Shown in pieces: positions 40,517 to 51,938 of a stretch of DNA of 64,000 nt (its first letter is position 1; each line of letters starts with the position of its first letter). Position numbers and translations under genes: made by a program. Under the pieces are notes generated by a model. The model saw only the letters and a program-made list of their open reading frames with translations, was not told the origin of the DNA and did no database searches. This DNA is from Marinobacter salinexigens (GTDB lineage Bacteria; Pseudomonadota; Gammaproteobacteria; Pseudomonadales; Oleiphilaceae): assembly GCF_008370345.1 (NCBI RefSeq), contig NZ_VTUU01000004.1, positions 1-64,000 of the forward strand, given 5' to 3'.

Positions 40517-41497
40517 ATGTCAGCAGAGCAAGATGAAATCATCATTGATCGTGTAGCGGACGTAGAAGAGTCTGAGGAACAATTACTAGCCGAAGAAAAG
40601 TCGGAAAAGGATTCTGCGGCCAGTGAAGACTTTCCCACCCAAGGTCGCTATTTCAGCAACCAGAAACAGCTGGACGCCACCCAGCTTTACCTCAACGAAA
40701 TCGGTTTTTCTCCACTCCTGACTCCTGAAGAGGAGGTCTATTTTGCTCGCCTGGCACGAAAAGGTGAGGAATCCGGTCGCAAACGGATGATCGAAAGTAA
40801 TCTCCGCCTGGTGGTCAAGATCGCGCGCCGCTATGTGAACCGTGGCCTGACGCTCCTTGATCTGATCGAAGAAGGAAATCTGGGCCTGATCCGGGCCGTT
40901 GAAAAGTTTGATCCGGAACGCGGTTTCCGTTTCTCTACCTACGCGACCTGGTGGATCCGGCAGACCATCGAACGGGCGATCATGAACCAGACCCGCACGA
41001 TTCGTCTCCCCATTCACGTGGTTAAAGAGCTGAACCTGTATTTGCGTGCAGCCCGTGAGCTGACCCAGAAGCTGGATCATGAACCTTCTGCTGAAGAAAT
41101 TGCGCAGATGGTGGACAAGCCAGTTGCGGACGTTAAGCGCATGCTTGGCCTGAATGAGCGCGTTGCTTCGATGGATACCCCGATTGGTGCCGGTGGCGAG
41201 AAATCTCTGCTGGATACCGTGGCGGATGAAGGGGCCTCCGACCCCGCGGATCTTCTGCAGGACAATAATATGTGTTCCTGCCTGGAAAAGTGGATTGACC
41301 AACTCAGTGACAAGCAACAGGAAGTGCTGTCCCGACGGTTCGGCCTCCGGGGTTACCCTGTGAGTACGCTGGAAGAAGTCGGCCAGGAGATTGGCCTGAC
41401 ACGTGAGCGGGTTCGCCAGATTCAGGTTGAGGCCCTGCGTCGCTTGCGGGAAATTCTGGAAAAGGAGGGGTTGTCCGGAAGCCTTCTGTTCAAGTAG
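40517..41497 (+). CDS. rpoS: RNA polymerase sigma factor RpoS
   Basis: The 326-residue stationary-phase sigma factor contains region 1.2 ([21 protein letters not shown]), region 2 ([21 protein letters not shown]), region 3 and region 4 ([21 protein letters not shown]). It follows nlpD by 209 bases. The ATG is preceded by GGCGGGG. The A-rich leader of about 200 bases upstream is likely transcribed from within nlpD, as in related bacteria, and may carry translational control. Confidence 0.97.
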   Translation: MSAEQDEIIIDRVADVEESEEQLLAEEKSEKDSAASEDFPTQGRYFSNQKQLDATQLYLNEIGFSPLLTPEEEVYFARLARKGEESGRKRMIESNLRLVVKIARRYVNRGLTLLDLIEEGNLGLIRAVEKFDPERGFRFSTYATWWIRQTIERAIMNQTRTIRLPIHVVKELNLYLRAARELTQKLDHEPSAEEIAQMVDKPVADVKRMLGLNERVASMDTPIGAGGEKSLLDTVADEGASDPADLLQDNNMCSCLEKWIDQLSDKQQEVLSRRFGLRGYPVSTLEEVGQEIGLTRERVRQIQVEALRRLREILEKEGLSGSLLFK

Positions 41498-41520
41498 CTT
41501 CACAGACTCTTTTCCTTGGC

Positions 41521-41549
41521 AAGCCGACCAGTGTTCCTGGTCGGCTTTT
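41521..41549 (+). terminator. Intrinsic terminator of rpoS
   Basis: AAGCCGACCAG / CTGGTCGGCTT forms an 11-bp perfect stem with a TGTTC loop followed by TT, 23 bases after the rpoS stop. Confidence 0.9.
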
Positions 41550-41712
41550 GTGTTTCAGTAACACCGCAAATGAGAACCAGGCGGCGCCCCGGGATGGCGG
41601 GTCATTGCTAAAATGCCGTGACCGGGCAGAGTTGGGATCGTTAGATCGTCAGGTGGTAACACCCGGTGCACGAATGAAACACGTCAATAATAATGATTGA
41701 AAAGGAAGGACT

Positions 41713-42288
41713 ATGATGAAGGCTCTAACAACCGGTTTTGCCTCTATGATCATGGTGGCTGCATTGTCGGCTCCCGCATCCGCTTTGACCGTTGAAGGTG
41801 TGGATGTTCCGGACACGTATTCCGCGATGGATACCGAGCTGAAGCTCAATGGCGCGGGCACCCGTTCCAAGTGGTTCATGGATCTGTACGTAGGCGGACT
41901 CTATGTGCCCGAAACCATCAGCGACGGACAGGCTGTCATCAATGCTGATGAGCCCCAGGCCATTACTCTTCACATTATTTCCGGCATGATCACCAGTGAT
42001 CGAATGACGTCGGCTACCCTTGAGGGGTTTGAGGCGTCGACTGGTGGCAAGATGGAAGGGATCCAGAGCGACATCGACCAGTTCATGAAGGTGTTCCAGG
42101 AAGAAATCAAAGAAGGGGATGTATTTGATCTGGTCTACCTCCCGGGCAAGGGGGTTGAAGTCCTGAAGAACGGCAAACTCAAGGACACTGTCGGTGATCT
42201 GGCCTTCAAAAAGGCGCTGTTCGGCATCTGGCTCTCCGACGAGCCTGCCCAGAAGGACCTGAAAAAGAAGATGCTTGGACAACGTTAA
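41713..42288 (+). CDS. Exported chalcone isomerase-like protein
   Basis: The 191-residue protein has a Sec signal peptide (cleavage likely after APASA) and a chalcone-isomerase-like fold domain (TRSKWFMDLYVGGLYVPE, DQFMKVFQEEIKEGDVFDLVYLPGKGVEVLKNG). Bacterial members of this family are periplasmic, and their ligands, possibly fatty acids, are unclear. AAGGAAGG lies 6 bases before tandem ATGs. It is flanked by terminators on both sides, so it is a single-gene transcript. Confidence 0.85.
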   Translation: MMKALTTGFASMIMVAALSAPASALTVEGVDVPDTYSAMDTELKLNGAGTRSKWFMDLYVGGLYVPETISDGQAVINADEPQAITLHIISGMITSDRMTSATLEGFEASTGGKMEGIQSDIDQFMKVFQEEIKEGDVFDLVYLPGKGVEVLKNGKLKDTVGDLAFKKALFGIWLSDEPAQKDLKKKMLGQR

Positions 42289-42311
42289 GTCTTACGCTGT
42301 TCTTGAAAATG

Positions 42312-42346
42312 AAAAAACCGGCCATGAAGTCAGGGCCGGTTTTTTT
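42312..42346. terminator. Bidirectional intrinsic terminator
   Basis: ACCGGCC / GGCCGGT with A-run on the left and T-run on the right surrounds a 10-base loop. It can end the chalcone-isomerase-like gene transcript on the plus strand and the nth/rsx transcript on the minus strand. Confidence 0.92.
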
Positions 42347-42372
42347 GGCAGGGAGGAAGCTGGAAGCAGTGG

Positions 42373-43011
42373 TTAGAGGTAGTCCCGCTTCTGTTTGAAC
42401 TCGCACAGATCCTCGATGATACAGGCGCCACATTTTGGCTTACGTGCTACGCAGGTGTAGCGGCCATGGAGGATCAGCCAGTGGTGGGCATCCAGCAGGA
42501 ATTCCTTGGGTACCAGGCGAAGCAGGCGTTTTTCCACTTCCAGAACATTTTTGCCAGGGGCAATGCCTGTCCGGTTGGACACCCTGAAAATGTGGGTGTC
42601 TACAGCCATGGCCATGTGACCGAACGCTGTGTTCAGAACCACGTTAGCCGTTTTTCGGCCAACCCCGGGCAGGGCTTCGAGATCCTCACGTTTTTCAGGA
42701 ACCACGCTGTTGTGCTTCTCGATAAGAATCCGGCAGGTCTTGATGACGTTTTCGGCTTTACTGTTAAACAGGCCGATGGTTTTGATGTATTCCTTCAGCC
42801 CGTCAACGCCCAGAGCCAGAATGGATTCTGGCGTATTGGCGACCGGGAACAGTTTGTCGGTTGCTTTGTTAACGCCGACATCCGTTGCCTGCGCTGAGAG
42901 AATAACCGCAATCAGTAACTCGAAGGGTGACGAATAGTTCAGCTCGGTGGTCGGGTTGGGATTGTCAGCCCGCAAACGAGTGAAAATCTCTGTTCGTTTT
43001 TCTTTATTCAT
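42373..43011 (-). CDS. nth: Endonuclease III
   Basis: The 212-residue base-excision repair glycosylase/AP lyase acts on oxidised pyrimidines. Catalytic residues K120 (LPGVGRKTANVVL) and D138 (AVDTHIFRV) sit at exactly the E. coli positions, and the C-terminal [4Fe-4S] motif is CVARKPKCGACIIEDLC (C-x6-C-x2-C-x5-C). It is the last gene of the rsx operon, 11 bases after rsxE, as in E. coli. Confidence 0.97.
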   Translation of the reverse strand: MNKEKRTEIFTRLRADNPNPTTELNYSSPFELLIAVILSAQATDVGVNKATDKLFPVANTPESILALGVDGLKEYIKTIGLFNSKAENVIKTCRILIEKHNSVVPEKREDLEALPGVGRKTANVVLNTAFGHMAMAVDTHIFRVSNRTGIAPGKNVLEVEKRLLRLVPKEFLLDAHHWLILHGRYTCVARKPKCGACIIEDLCEFKQKRDYL

Positions 43012-43022
43012 AGATAACGTTT

Positions 43023-43742
43023 TCAGGATACGTTGCCGGTTACCCGCACACGTTTGCTGCCAGATGTGGCCGGGGCCGTTGTAGTGGCGGCCTTCCGGCG
43101 CGCCTCAAGTTTGCTGTCAATGCTGTTTTTCAGGGCGATCAACAGTCCCAGTCCCATGAAAGCGCCGGGAGGGAGCATCATGAACAGCATGTTCGGGTAG
43201 CGCTCAAACGGCCGGATAACCCAGTCTGCAGCTGCCGGGCCCAGCAGCAGATTCATGTCAACAAACAGGGTACCCTGACCGACAAGTTCCCGCATGCCGC
43301 CCAGCACCACCAGTACCGCCAGGAATCCAAGTCCCATCATTGCGCCATCCAGCAGGGCCCTTCCGGGTGTATTACGGGACGCAAAGGCGTCCGCGCGGCC
43401 AAGGATGGCGCAGTTGGTCACGATCAGTGGAATGAAAATTCCCAGAATCTGGTAGAGCTCGTAAGTGAAGGCCTGCATCAAAAGCTCAGCGCAGGTTACG
43501 AAGGATGCGATGATCATCACGAAGGCTGGCAGCCGGACCGACTCACCCACAAAATTGCGGATGAGGGAGACAGCAAGGTTGGACCCCATAAGGACCAGCA
43601 GAGTGGCCAGACCAAGGCCTATGGCGTTGACGACGGTACTGGTTACCGCGAGCAGTGGGCATAACCCCAGAACCTGAACCAGGGCAGGGTTGTTGTTCCA
43701 GAGACCGTCTTTGATGATTTCGCTGGGCGTTTTGTCAGCCAT
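43023..43742 (-). CDS. rsxE: Electron transport complex subunit RsxE/RnfE
   Basis: The 239-residue integral membrane subunit is of the RnfE/NqrD family, with six helices and the segment [20 protein letters not shown]. It carries electrons across the membrane with RsxA. The C-terminus has a basic and Ala/Thr-rich tail. It is preceded by rsxG with a 2-base gap. Confidence 0.95.
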   Translation of the reverse strand: MADKTPSEIIKDGLWNNNPALVQVLGLCPLLAVTSTVVNAIGLGLATLLVLMGSNLAVSLIRNFVGESVRLPAFVMIIASFVTCAELLMQAFTYELYQILGIFIPLIVTNCAILGRADAFASRNTPGRALLDGAMMGLGFLAVLVVLGGMRELVGQGTLFVDMNLLLGPAAADWVIRPFERYPNMLFMMLPPGAFMGLGLLIALKNSIDSKLEARRKAATTTAPATSGSKRVRVTGNVS

Positions 43743-43744
43743 AA

Positions 43745-44446
43745 TCAGGAATGCTCCGGCGTAGTGGTTTCACCTGCAATCGCTTCCGGCTCAAGCCTGC
43801 TTTTTCCTGGCTCAGCAGGCGCACCCAGCCGCACGCGAATTTCGTTGTGATTTTTCTGGAAATAGATCAGGGACTTCTGAACGGCTTTAACCACAGCTCT
43901 GGGAGTGATGGTGGCGCCAGTAAACTGGTCGAACATACCGCCGTTTTTCTTCACGTTCCATTCGTTATGAGGCGGTTTCCCCAGGGTACGCCCGGTGAAA
44001 TCCTGGATCCAGTCCGATTTCCGGGTTTCGATACGGTCCCCAAGTCCCGGAGTTTCTTTGTGGCTGGTGACCCGTACTCCAAGAATCGTGCCGTTCATAT
44101 CGAGGCCTACCAGCAAACGGATGTTGCCTGAATAACCGTCCGGAGCGATAACCGGCATGATCATACCGGTTGGCTTGCCGTCCCTGCGTGCTACCCACAC
44201 GGTTACCGGGCCATCCCCGGCAAGACGGTCACTTTGGGGAAGCTCAACCGTATCATGCAACATGTCATTATCGTGGGAGCTTTCGGGAATGATCTCAAAC
44301 AACGCCTTGGCTTCGGCCCGGGCGGCTTGTTCCTGAATGCGCTGGGCGGTGAACGCCTGGGTAACGGCAATGGTACCGCCTGTTATGACTGCAAAAAGGC
44401 CGAGGCCAATAGCGCTACGACGGATTGACTGTGCAAGTGCTGCCAT
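43745..44446 (-). CDS. rsxG: Electron transport complex subunit RsxG/RnfG
   Basis: The 233-residue periplasmic flavoprotein has one N-terminal transmembrane helix. The covalent FMN attachment threonine is in [14 protein letters not shown], within the usual SGAT-type motif, and [13 protein letters not shown] is conserved. It is about 27 residues longer than the E. coli protein, with the extra length mainly at the C-terminus. Confidence 0.95.
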   Translation of the reverse strand: MAALAQSIRRSAIGLGLFAVITGGTIAVTQAFTAQRIQEQAARAEAKALFEIIPESSHDNDMLHDTVELPQSDRLAGDGPVTVWVARRDGKPTGMIMPVIAPDGYSGNIRLLVGLDMNGTILGVRVTSHKETPGLGDRIETRKSDWIQDFTGRTLGKPPHNEWNVKKNGGMFDQFTGATITPRAVVKAVQKSLIYFQKNHNEIRVRLGAPAEPGKSRLEPEAIAGETTTPEHS

Positions 44447-44449
44447 GAC

Positions 44450-45502
44450 TTATCCCTGACTCTTACCGGGAACGCCCCGGCGGGCTTTGTGATGCCCGTA
44501 GGTGCGTGGTGGCGTGAAATGGTCGATGAATGGCACGGCAAAATTCATCAGCAACACACTGAAGGCGACGGCATCCGGGTAGTTGCCCCAGGTACGGATC
44601 AGGTAAATCAGGATGCCGGTGCCCGCTCCGTAGATCAGTTTACCCTGGTGGCTGGTCGCCGCGGATACCGGATCGGTGGCGATAAAAAAGGCTCCGAGCA
44701 TGGTTCCCCCGGCCAATAGCTGGAGAGAGAGCGGGGCAACCTGGTCGGCATTGCTGCCAAAGGCCAGGCTCATGATGCCCAACGCAGCCAGGAAAGCCAC
44801 TGGGATGTGCCAACTGATGATTCTCAGTGCAATAAGCAGAAGACCGCCGGCGAGGAAGCCGGCATTTACCCATTCCCATCCCCGGGCGACACCCTCACCA
44901 AAGGTAGGATGGGCCAGCACTTCTTTCGCAGTGTGGGTGGCAATCTTGTGTTTGTACTCATCCAGTGGGGTTGCCATGGTCCAGCCATCGATTGCGGTCT
45001 GATGGCCTGAAGCAATGGCGGTCAGGGTCTCGCCAAATCCGGGCGCACCCTGCCAAAGAAGCGCTGCTTCTGCCCAGTTGGTCGTCATTGCTACAGGAAA
45101 CGAAATCAGTACCAGAGCATAACCAACCATCGCAGGATTGAAGGGGTTGGAACCCAGTCCGCCATAAAGCTGCTTGGCAATCACAATCGCAAAGACCACG
45201 GCGGTCAGGGATACCCACCAGGGAGCAAATTGCGGCAGTGACAGGCCGAGGAGCAGGCCGGTTACGGCGGCGGTATTGTCCTTGAGGATTGCGCTGATCG
45301 GCTTTTTCCGGAATTTCAGGATGATGGCTTCGGACGCCAGAGCGACGGCAATGCACCAGACAACATTGATCAGGTTACCCCAACCGAAGAACAGCGTCTG
45401 TGCCAGCAGGCCGGGCAGAGCCGCGATGATGACCCAAAGCATGACACGGGATGTCGGGCGGGCTTTGTGGGCATGTGGAGATGACTGTTGAACAAATGCC
45501 AT
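44450..45502 (-). CDS. rsxD: Electron transport complex subunit RsxD/RnfD
   Basis: The 350-residue integral membrane subunit is of the RnfD/NqrB family. [18 protein letters not shown] is conserved, and [10 protein letters not shown] matches the covalent FMN threonine region. It lies between rsxC and rsxG with gaps of 21 and 3 bases. Confidence 0.95.
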   Translation of the reverse strand: MAFVQQSSPHAHKARPTSRVMLWVIIAALPGLLAQTLFFGWGNLINVVWCIAVALASEAIILKFRKKPISAILKDNTAAVTGLLLGLSLPQFAPWWVSLTAVVFAIVIAKQLYGGLGSNPFNPAMVGYALVLISFPVAMTTNWAEAALLWQGAPGFGETLTAIASGHQTAIDGWTMATPLDEYKHKIATHTAKEVLAHPTFGEGVARGWEWVNAGFLAGGLLLIALRIISWHIPVAFLAALGIMSLAFGSNADQVAPLSLQLLAGGTMLGAFFIATDPVSAATSHQGKLIYGAGTGILIYLIRTWGNYPDAVAFSVLLMNFAVPFIDHFTPPRTYGHHKARRGVPGKSQG

Positions 45503-45523
45503 GATGATTCGGCCTGAACTCGG

Positions 45524-47374
45524 TTATTCGGTTGACTGTGATTCGGACTGATTCGCCAGCAGTTGCTGTGCTTCTGCCAGGGCATCTTCCGCCCTTTTGA
45601 CCCGGTCGAGGTTCTTGGCAACGGCTCGTTCCAGCTTATCGACATTGTCCGCTTGCTGGGTTCGGGCTTCTTCAAGCATACCCTGCATGTTCTCGAGCTT
45701 CGTGCGCGCCTGGGTCACCTGCTTTTCGAGGGCCTCAAGATCGGGCTTGGGTTGCGCGGGGGCCGGCGCCTCCTGAGCAGGGGCTTCGGCAGGAGCCTTT
45801 TCCGCATCTGCCCGCTCGGCTTTGGCTTTCTTTCGGGCGAGGGCCTGTTCTACCTGTGCAGCTTTGGCTGCCCTCTCATCTGACGCACTGTCGCTGCTGA
45901 TGGCTTGCTCGGCTTCGGCTTTTTTCCGGGCCTGAGCTTCGGCAGCGGCCTTCGCACGTTCCTTGCGGCGCAGTTCCTTCTCTTCCTGTTCTCTTTCCAG
46001 GCGAGCCTGGCGAGCCTCAAACCGTTCGCGAGCACGATCCGCTTTCAGTTGCTCGGCCTTCTGTACCCGGATTTCACCTTTGGCGTAGCGATAGTACTGG
46101 ACCAACGGTATAGAGCTGGGGCAAACATAGGAACAGGCGCCGCACTCGATGCAGTCAAACAGGTTCATGTGCTCAGCTTTTTCGAACTCTTCAGCTCGGG
46201 AATACCAGAACAGCTGTTGGGGAAGCAGCTCCATCGGGCAGGCGTCGGCGCACTGGCCGCAGCGGATACAGGGTTGCTCAGGCGGCGGTGCCGGCAGTTC
46301 CTGGTCTGTAGCAGCGATCACACAGTTACTGGTTTTGGTAACCGGTACTTCGGTGGAGGTAAGCGTGAATCCCATCATCGGTCCACCGGATACCAAACGG
46401 CTTGCCCTGGCCGGATCAAAACCTGCCTGATCGAGCAAGCTGTTTACGGGGGTTCCAATCAACGCCTCGTAGTTGCCCGGGTCCCTGACGGCATCACCAG
46501 TAATGGTGATCACCCTTGAAATCAGGGGCTTACCTTCAAATACGGCGCGGGAAACGGCCCGGGCAGTACCCACGTTCTGGCACATCACCCCGATATCCGC
46601 AGGAATACCGCCACTGGGCACTTCCATGCCCGTGAGGATCCGTATCAACTGCTTTTCACCACCGGATGGGTACTTGGTCGGAATGACCGCAAGTTCGATC
46701 TGTGTACCTTCGATGGCCTTTGCCATACGTTCAATGGCTTGCGGTTTATTATCCTCGATTCCGATCACGCACCGTTCCGGGCGAAGTATCCAGGACATGA
46801 TTTTCAGGCCCCCAACGACCTCCTCTGCCTGTTCCCGCATGGTCATGTCGTCGGCGGTGATATAGGGCTCGCACTCGGCACCATTGAGAATCAGGGTTTG
46901 CACCTTGCGGTCCCTGGGGGGGCGGAGCTTGATATTCGTGGGAAATCCCGCGCCGCCCATGCCGGCGATCCCGGCTTCCCGGATCAGTTTAAGGACCTGA
47001 TCCCGCTCAAGACTTTTGTAATCGCTGACCGGGCTGGTCGGAGTCCATTGTTCTTCCCCGTCCGGTTTGAGCGTGATGCACCAGTCTTCCATGCCGGAAG
47101 GGTGGGGAACCGGGTGATGTGCAATGTTTTCAATCACGCCGGACGTAGGGGCATGGACCGGAACGCCGATGCCATTGGTGATGTCGGCGATTTTCTGACC
47201 CTTGAGTACCCGGTCACCTACCTGAACCACAGGTTCTGCCGGCGCTCCGATGTGTTGTTGTAGAGGTAGAAACAACCGCTCGGGCATGGTGGCGGTTCGA
47301 ATCCCGCGAGTGGTGGATTGCTGCTTGTTTTCGGCAGGGTGGATACCGCCGGTAAAGTCCCAGAGCTGAGTCAT
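45524..47374 (-). CDS. rsxC: Electron transport complex subunit RsxC/RnfC
   Basis: The 616-residue protein accepts electrons from NADH, or passes them to it, through an FMN domain (GMGGAGFPTNIKLRPP, ILNGAECEPYI). Two [4Fe-4S] motifs follow (CIRCGQCADACPMELLP, CIECGACSYVCPSSIPL). After about residue 450 the chain becomes a highly charged Ala/Glu/Lys coiled coil with a Pro/Ala-rich break, as in the long RsxC proteins of enterics. The tail is variable between species. Confidence 0.96.
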   Translation of the reverse strand: MTQLWDFTGGIHPAENKQQSTTRGIRTATMPERLFLPLQQHIGAPAEPVVQVGDRVLKGQKIADITNGIGVPVHAPTSGVIENIAHHPVPHPSGMEDWCITLKPDGEEQWTPTSPVSDYKSLERDQVLKLIREAGIAGMGGAGFPTNIKLRPPRDRKVQTLILNGAECEPYITADDMTMREQAEEVVGGLKIMSWILRPERCVIGIEDNKPQAIERMAKAIEGTQIELAVIPTKYPSGGEKQLIRILTGMEVPSGGIPADIGVMCQNVGTARAVSRAVFEGKPLISRVITITGDAVRDPGNYEALIGTPVNSLLDQAGFDPARASRLVSGGPMMGFTLTSTEVPVTKTSNCVIAATDQELPAPPPEQPCIRCGQCADACPMELLPQQLFWYSRAEEFEKAEHMNLFDCIECGACSYVCPSSIPLVQYYRYAKGEIRVQKAEQLKADRARERFEARQARLEREQEEKELRRKERAKAAAEAQARKKAEAEQAISSDSASDERAAKAAQVEQALARKKAKAERADAEKAPAEAPAQEAPAPAQPKPDLEALEKQVTQARTKLENMQGMLEEARTQQADNVDKLERAVAKNLDRVKRAEDALAEAQQLLANQSESQSTE

Positions 47375-47952
47375 CAGGCACTCGCTCCCTGACGATCAGT
47401 CGCAATGATATTTGTAGCTGGCGGTGTCCAGGTCCAGGTACGGATGTCAGGTTTAATGGTAACCATATCAATACAGTCTACGGGGCAGGGCTCCACACAG
47501 AGGTCGCAGCCGGTACATTCACTTTCAATGACGGTATGCATGTGCTTGGCGGCGCCGAGGATCGCGTCCACGGGGCATGCCTGAATACACTTAGTACAGC
47601 CAATGCATTCATCTTCGCGGATCACCGCGACACGCTTTTCCTGTTCTACACCGTGTTCGGCATCCAGCGGCTGAGGCTCCATGTCAAGCAGGTCTGCCAG
47701 AGCCTTGATGGTGGACTCCCCGCCTGGTGGGCATTTGTTGATGGCATCCCCATCGGCGATGGATTCCGCATAGGGGCGGCATCCGGGGAAACCGCATTGG
47801 CCGCACTGGGTCTGTGGCAGCAGAGAATCAATCTGGTCAACCAGAGGATTGCCTTCCACTTTGAAGCGTTCGGCTGCAAAGCCAAGCAGCCCGCCGAACG
47901 CAAGGGAAAGGGCAAGGAGCACCAGCACAGCGATGATAATGCCTGTCCACAT
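47374..47952 (-). CDS. rsxB: Electron transport complex subunit RsxB/RnfB
   Basis: The 192-residue protein has an N-terminal membrane helix and three iron-sulfur motifs: [31 protein letters not shown] and [16 protein letters not shown]. It shuttles electrons within the Rnf complex. Its stop and the rsxC start overlap in TGATG. Length is identical to the E. coli protein. Confidence 0.97.
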   Translation of the reverse strand: MWTGIIIAVLVLLALSLAFGGLLGFAAERFKVEGNPLVDQIDSLLPQTQCGQCGFPGCRPYAESIADGDAINKCPPGGESTIKALADLLDMEPQPLDAEHGVEQEKRVAVIREDECIGCTKCIQACPVDAILGAAKHMHTVIESECTGCDLCVEPCPVDCIDMVTIKPDIRTWTWTPPATNIIATDRQGASA

Positions 47953-47967
47953 AAAAACGTGTCTCCG

Positions 47968-48549
47968 TTAAACGCTGACCAGACCGGTAAAACCGAGGAA
48001 GGCCAAAGCCATCAGGCCGGCGGTCACCATGCCGATTGCCGCACCGCGGAAGGCAATGGGGACATCTGCAACGGCAATGCGCTCCCGCATGGCAGCAAAC
48101 AGCACCAGGACCAGGGAGAAGCCAGCGGCTGCACCGAATCCGTATAACACCGATTCAACGAAGTTATTGTTTTTATTAAGGTTGAGAAGTGCGACACCAA
48201 GAACCGCGCAGTTGGTAGTGATCAGTGGCAGGAAGATACCCAGCACCCGGTACAGCAGGGGGCTGGTTTTACGGACCACCATTTCGGTGAACTGCACGAC
48301 CACTGCAATCACCAGAATAAAGGTAATGGTTTTGAGAAACGCCAGATCAAGCGGGGCGAGCAGGTATGTATACGCGAGGTAGCTGCACACCGATGACAGG
48401 GTCAGTACGAATGTCGTGGCCAGCGACATGCCCATGGCGGTTTCCAGCTTGCCGGAAACTCCCATGAAAGGACACAGGCCCAGAAACTGAACCAGTACGA
48501 AGTTGTTCACCAGTATGGTGCTGACCAGAATCAGCAGATACTCTGTCAT
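47968..48549 (-). CDS. rsxA: Electron transport complex subunit RsxA/RnfA
   Basis: The 193-residue membrane subunit (RnfA/NqrE family, six helices) contains [14 protein letters not shown] and [16 protein letters not shown]. It begins the rsxABCDGE-nth operon. The complex couples electron transfer to ion movement in many bacteria, and in E. coli it also keeps SoxR reduced. metG lies immediately upstream on the same strand (27 bases). Confidence 0.97.
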   Translation of the reverse strand: MTEYLLILVSTILVNNFVLVQFLGLCPFMGVSGKLETAMGMSLATTFVLTLSSVCSYLAYTYLLAPLDLAFLKTITFILVIAVVVQFTEMVVRKTSPLLYRVLGIFLPLITTNCAVLGVALLNLNKNNNFVESVLYGFGAAAGFSLVLVLFAAMRERIAVADVPIAFRGAAIGMVTAGLMALAFLGFTGLVSV

Positions 48550-48576
48550 CGATGCTTACTCTTGTTTCGCCCGCTC

Positions 48577-50607
48577 TTACATTACCCGCATGCCGGGGGT
48601 GGCACCGGAGTCCGGGGACAGGACGAAAATATCCTTGCCACCCGGGCCTGCGGCCAGAACCATACCTTCCGACATACCGAACTTCATTTTCCGGGGCTTC
48701 AGATTGGCTACCATGACCGTCATGCGGCCGATGAGGTCCTCCGGCTTGTAGGCAGACTTGATACCAGCAAACACATTGCGCTCGCCATGTCCCACATCAA
48801 GTGTAAGACGAAGCAGCTTATCGGCACCTTCCACGTGCTCTGCGTTAACGATCTTCACGACACGCAGGTCCACTTTTGCAAAATCGCCAAACTCAATCTC
48901 ATCCGCAATTGGCTCAAGATCACTGGCTGCTTCCTTTTGGCCCGTGGCAGCAGGAAGCTCCTCTTTGGAGGCATCCAGCATCTTCTCTATCTGTGCCATA
49001 TCCACACGGTTCATCAGCGGTTTGAATTTGTCGATACCATGATTCTCCAGCAGTTCCCCGCGGGTGTTCCAGACCAGACGCGCATTGAGGAACGACTGAG
49101 CTGCCTCGGCCGTTTTCGGAAGGACCGGGGCCAGGTAGGTCATCAGCAAACGGAACATGTTGATGGCATTGGTACAGATGGCCTGGAGATTTTCATCCTG
49201 GCCTTCCTGCTTGGCAATAACCCACGGCTGTTCGTCGTTGACGTACTGGTTGGCGATGTCTGCCAGCTCCATGATCCGACGCATCGCACGGCCGAATTCA
49301 CGGGCTTCGTAGAATTCCTCAATCTGCTGACCCGCTTCAATGAACTCCTGAAGCTTCGCGGTTTCAGTGACCTTGCCAAGCTGACCGTTGAATCGCTTGG
49401 TAATGAAACCGGCGCTGCGGCTGGCAATGTTGACCACCTTGCCCACCAGATCCGAGTTAACCCGGGCGGCAAAGTCCTCCAGGTTCAGGTCCATGTCGTC
49501 GACGCTGCCGGTCAGCTTGGCGGCAAAGTAGTAACGCAGATACTCGGGATTCAAGTGGTCCAGATAGGTACGTGCCATGATAAACGTACCCCGGGATTTG
49601 GACATCTTCTTGCCGTTTACGGTGACGAAACCATGGGCCCAGACCGCAGTCGGGGTACGGAATCCGGCATCGTGGAGCATGGATGGCCAGAACAGCGCGT
49701 GGAAATTGATGATGTCCTTGCCGATAAAGTGATACACCTCGGCTTCGGAATCCGCTTTCCAGAAATGTTCAAAATCGATATTTTCCCGGTTGCACAGGTT
49801 CTTGAAGCTCGCCAGATAGCCAATCGGGGCGTCCAGCCAGACATAGAAATACTTGCCCGGAGCATCTGGGATCTCGAAACCAAAGTAAGGCGCATCACGG
49901 CTGATGTCCCACTCCTGCAAACCGGCGTCCAGCCACTCGGCCAGCTTATTGGCAACCTGCGGCTGAAGCGTTCCACTTCGGGTCCATTTGGTCAGGAAAT
50001 CCTGGAAATCCGGCAATTTGAAGAAATAGTGCTCGGATTCTTTCTCCACCGGAGTCGCACCGGACACGGCTGAGCGAGGGTTAATCAGCTCAGCAGGAGT
50101 GTATGTGGCGCCACATGCCTCACAGTTATCTCCATACTGATCTTCCGTTTTGCACTTCGGACAAGTGCCTTTGATGAAACGGTCCGCCAGAAACATCTCC
50201 TTCTCCGGATCGAAGAACTGGGTGATCTTCCGGGTGGCAATATGACCGTTTTCCTGCAGCTGACGGTAAATATATTCGGAGAAGTACCGGTTCTCGTCGG
50301 AATGCGTGGAGTAGTAGTTGTCGAACCGGATATGGAAACCGGCGAAGTCCTCCTGGTGCTCCTGACGGATACGGTCAATCAGTTGCTCCGGCGTAATGCC
50401 TTCACGCTCGGCACGCAGCATGATAGCCGTGCCGTGGGCATCGTCGGCGCAAACGTAATAGCAGTTATGGCCACGCATGTTCTGGTAGCGCACCCAGATG
50501 TCGGTCTGAATGTACTCCAGCAGGTGACCCAGGTGGATCGGCCCGTTTGCGTAGGGCAGGGCGCTGGTAACCAGAATATCGCGCTGTGGCTTGCTAGCTT
50601 GCGTCAT
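48577..50607 (-). CDS. metG: Methionyl-tRNA synthetase
   Basis: The 676-residue class I synthetase has the HIGH-type motif in [13 protein letters not shown], a four-cysteine zinc knuckle (CPKC...CEAC), the KMSKS loop ([10 protein letters not shown]) and a C-terminal tRNA-binding/dimerisation domain ([20 protein letters not shown]). The start is placed at ATG 50607, giving the standard N-terminus. It is divergent from apbC, the usual pairing in pseudomonads and relatives. Confidence 0.97.
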   Translation of the reverse strand: MTQASKPQRDILVTSALPYANGPIHLGHLLEYIQTDIWVRYQNMRGHNCYYVCADDAHGTAIMLRAEREGITPEQLIDRIRQEHQEDFAGFHIRFDNYYSTHSDENRYFSEYIYRQLQENGHIATRKITQFFDPEKEMFLADRFIKGTCPKCKTEDQYGDNCEACGATYTPAELINPRSAVSGATPVEKESEHYFFKLPDFQDFLTKWTRSGTLQPQVANKLAEWLDAGLQEWDISRDAPYFGFEIPDAPGKYFYVWLDAPIGYLASFKNLCNRENIDFEHFWKADSEAEVYHFIGKDIINFHALFWPSMLHDAGFRTPTAVWAHGFVTVNGKKMSKSRGTFIMARTYLDHLNPEYLRYYFAAKLTGSVDDMDLNLEDFAARVNSDLVGKVVNIASRSAGFITKRFNGQLGKVTETAKLQEFIEAGQQIEEFYEAREFGRAMRRIMELADIANQYVNDEQPWVIAKQEGQDENLQAICTNAINMFRLLMTYLAPVLPKTAEAAQSFLNARLVWNTRGELLENHGIDKFKPLMNRVDMAQIEKMLDASKEELPAATGQKEAASDLEPIADEIEFGDFAKVDLRVVKIVNAEHVEGADKLLRLTLDVGHGERNVFAGIKSAYKPEDLIGRMTVMVANLKPRKMKFGMSEGMVLAAGPGGKDIFVLSPDSGATPGMRVM

Positions 50608-50799
50608 GGTGATGTCCGAACCTTCTGTTGATACGGGTTGGAAAGACAAAAAAACAGGGGCCTGGACGGCAACCGGCATTGATTGCTCCAGATTAAGACC
50701 CCATATGGTCAGAAACGGGCACAGATGATACCTTCCAAGCCATTAATTTTCACCTGAAACACCCGTTTCTGTGTTTATGAGCTTATTCCGGAGAACCCG

Positions 50800-51900
50800 A
50801 TGACCCAGATTTCCCCGCAGGCCCTGGAAACAGCCGTCCGCCAATACCGGGACCCATACCTTGAAAAGGACCTGTACGAACTCGGTGCTGTCAAGAACCT
50901 CGCTGCTGACGACAGTGGTAAGGTCACCCTGATGGTCGAGCTTCCATACCCTTCCAAAGGCATAGCCGGAGCACTTAAAGAAATCGTCACCAACGCCCTC
51001 GAGAACGTCGACGGCGTCGACAGTGCAGAGGTTCACGTGGGCCAGAAAATCCACGCCTACAAGAACCAGAAGGACATCCCGTCAGTCGCAGGCGTCAAAA
51101 ACATTATCGCTGTTTCCTCGGGGAAAGGCGGTGTCGGTAAGTCCACGACCGCTGTCAACCTGGCGCTGGCGCTGAAAGCTGAGGGCGCCCGGGTTGGCAT
51201 CCTCGACGCCGACATCTACGGCCCCAGCATCGGCATGATGCTCGGTGTGCCCGAAGGTAAACGTCCGGACACCCGTGAAAACAAATACTTCGTACCCATG
51301 GAAGCCCACGGCCTGCAGGCCAACTCCATGGCTTTCGTCGTCACCGACAAAACCCCCATGGTCTGGCGCGGTCCCATGGTCAGCGGCGCAGTCATGCAAC
51401 TGCTTCAGCAGACACTGTGGGATGAACTCGACTACCTGATCATCGACATGCCCCCGGGCACTGGCGACATCCAGCTCACCCTGGCCCAGAAAGTCCCGGT
51501 CACCGGCGCCGTCATCGTCACCACTCCGCAGGACATTGCGCTGCTGGATGGTAAAAAAGGCATCGAAATGTTCCGCAAAGTCGACATTCCGGTACTGGGT
51601 GTCGTCGAAAACATGAGTGTCCACATCTGCAGCAACTGCGGCCACGAAGAACCCCTGTTCGGCCATGGCGGCGGCGAACGCATTGCCGAGGAATACGACA
51701 CCACGTTGCTGGGGCAACTTCCCCTGCACATGACCATCCGGGAACAGACCGATAGCGGTTTGCCGTCTGTTATTGCAGAACCTGATTCCGAAGTAGCCCG
51801 TCGCTACCGTGACATTGCCCGCCGTGTTGGTGCTGAACTGTCCACCAGGGAGCGTAACCTGACTGGGTCTATCTCCAGTGTGTCGGTAACAGAGCACTAA
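50800..51900 (+). CDS. apbC: Iron-sulfur cluster carrier ATPase ApbC/Mrp
   Basis: The 366-residue protein joins an N-terminal MIP18/DUF59-type domain to a ParA-like ATPase. The deviant Walker A is SSGKGGVGKSTTAVNLA, and the cluster-binding CxxC is HICSNCGHEE. It assembles and delivers [4Fe-4S] clusters. CGGAG lies 8 bases before the ATG. Structured repeat copy 2 lies in the 239-base gap to dcd. Confidence 0.95.
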   Translation: MTQISPQALETAVRQYRDPYLEKDLYELGAVKNLAADDSGKVTLMVELPYPSKGIAGALKEIVTNALENVDGVDSAEVHVGQKIHAYKNQKDIPSVAGVKNIIAVSSGKGGVGKSTTAVNLALALKAEGARVGILDADIYGPSIGMMLGVPEGKRPDTRENKYFVPMEAHGLQANSMAFVVTDKTPMVWRGPMVSGAVMQLLQQTLWDELDYLIIDMPPGTGDIQLTLAQKVPVTGAVIVTTPQDIALLDGKKGIEMFRKVDIPVLGVVENMSVHICSNCGHEEPLFGHGGGERIAEEYDTTLLGQLPLHMTIREQTDSGLPSVIAEPDSEVARRYRDIARRVGAELSTRERNLTGSISSVSVTEH

Positions 51901-51938
51901 GTCCCGACTATTCGGGCGGGCCGCAGAAAGGCCTGTTC

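Noticed and set aside
40347..40556. 69-codon frame in the rpoS leader overlapping the rpoS start
   Set aside because: It starts with TTG (internal ATG 40396), has no ribosome-binding site and an A-rich biased composition, and overlaps rpoS by 40 bases. It may reflect leader composition rather than a protein.
41575..41640. GC-rich segment with GGGATGG near 41595 considered as a third copy of the structured repeat
   Set aside because: There are no complementary outer arms, no TTCCAAAA/TTTTGGAA boundary and no second GGA hairpin.
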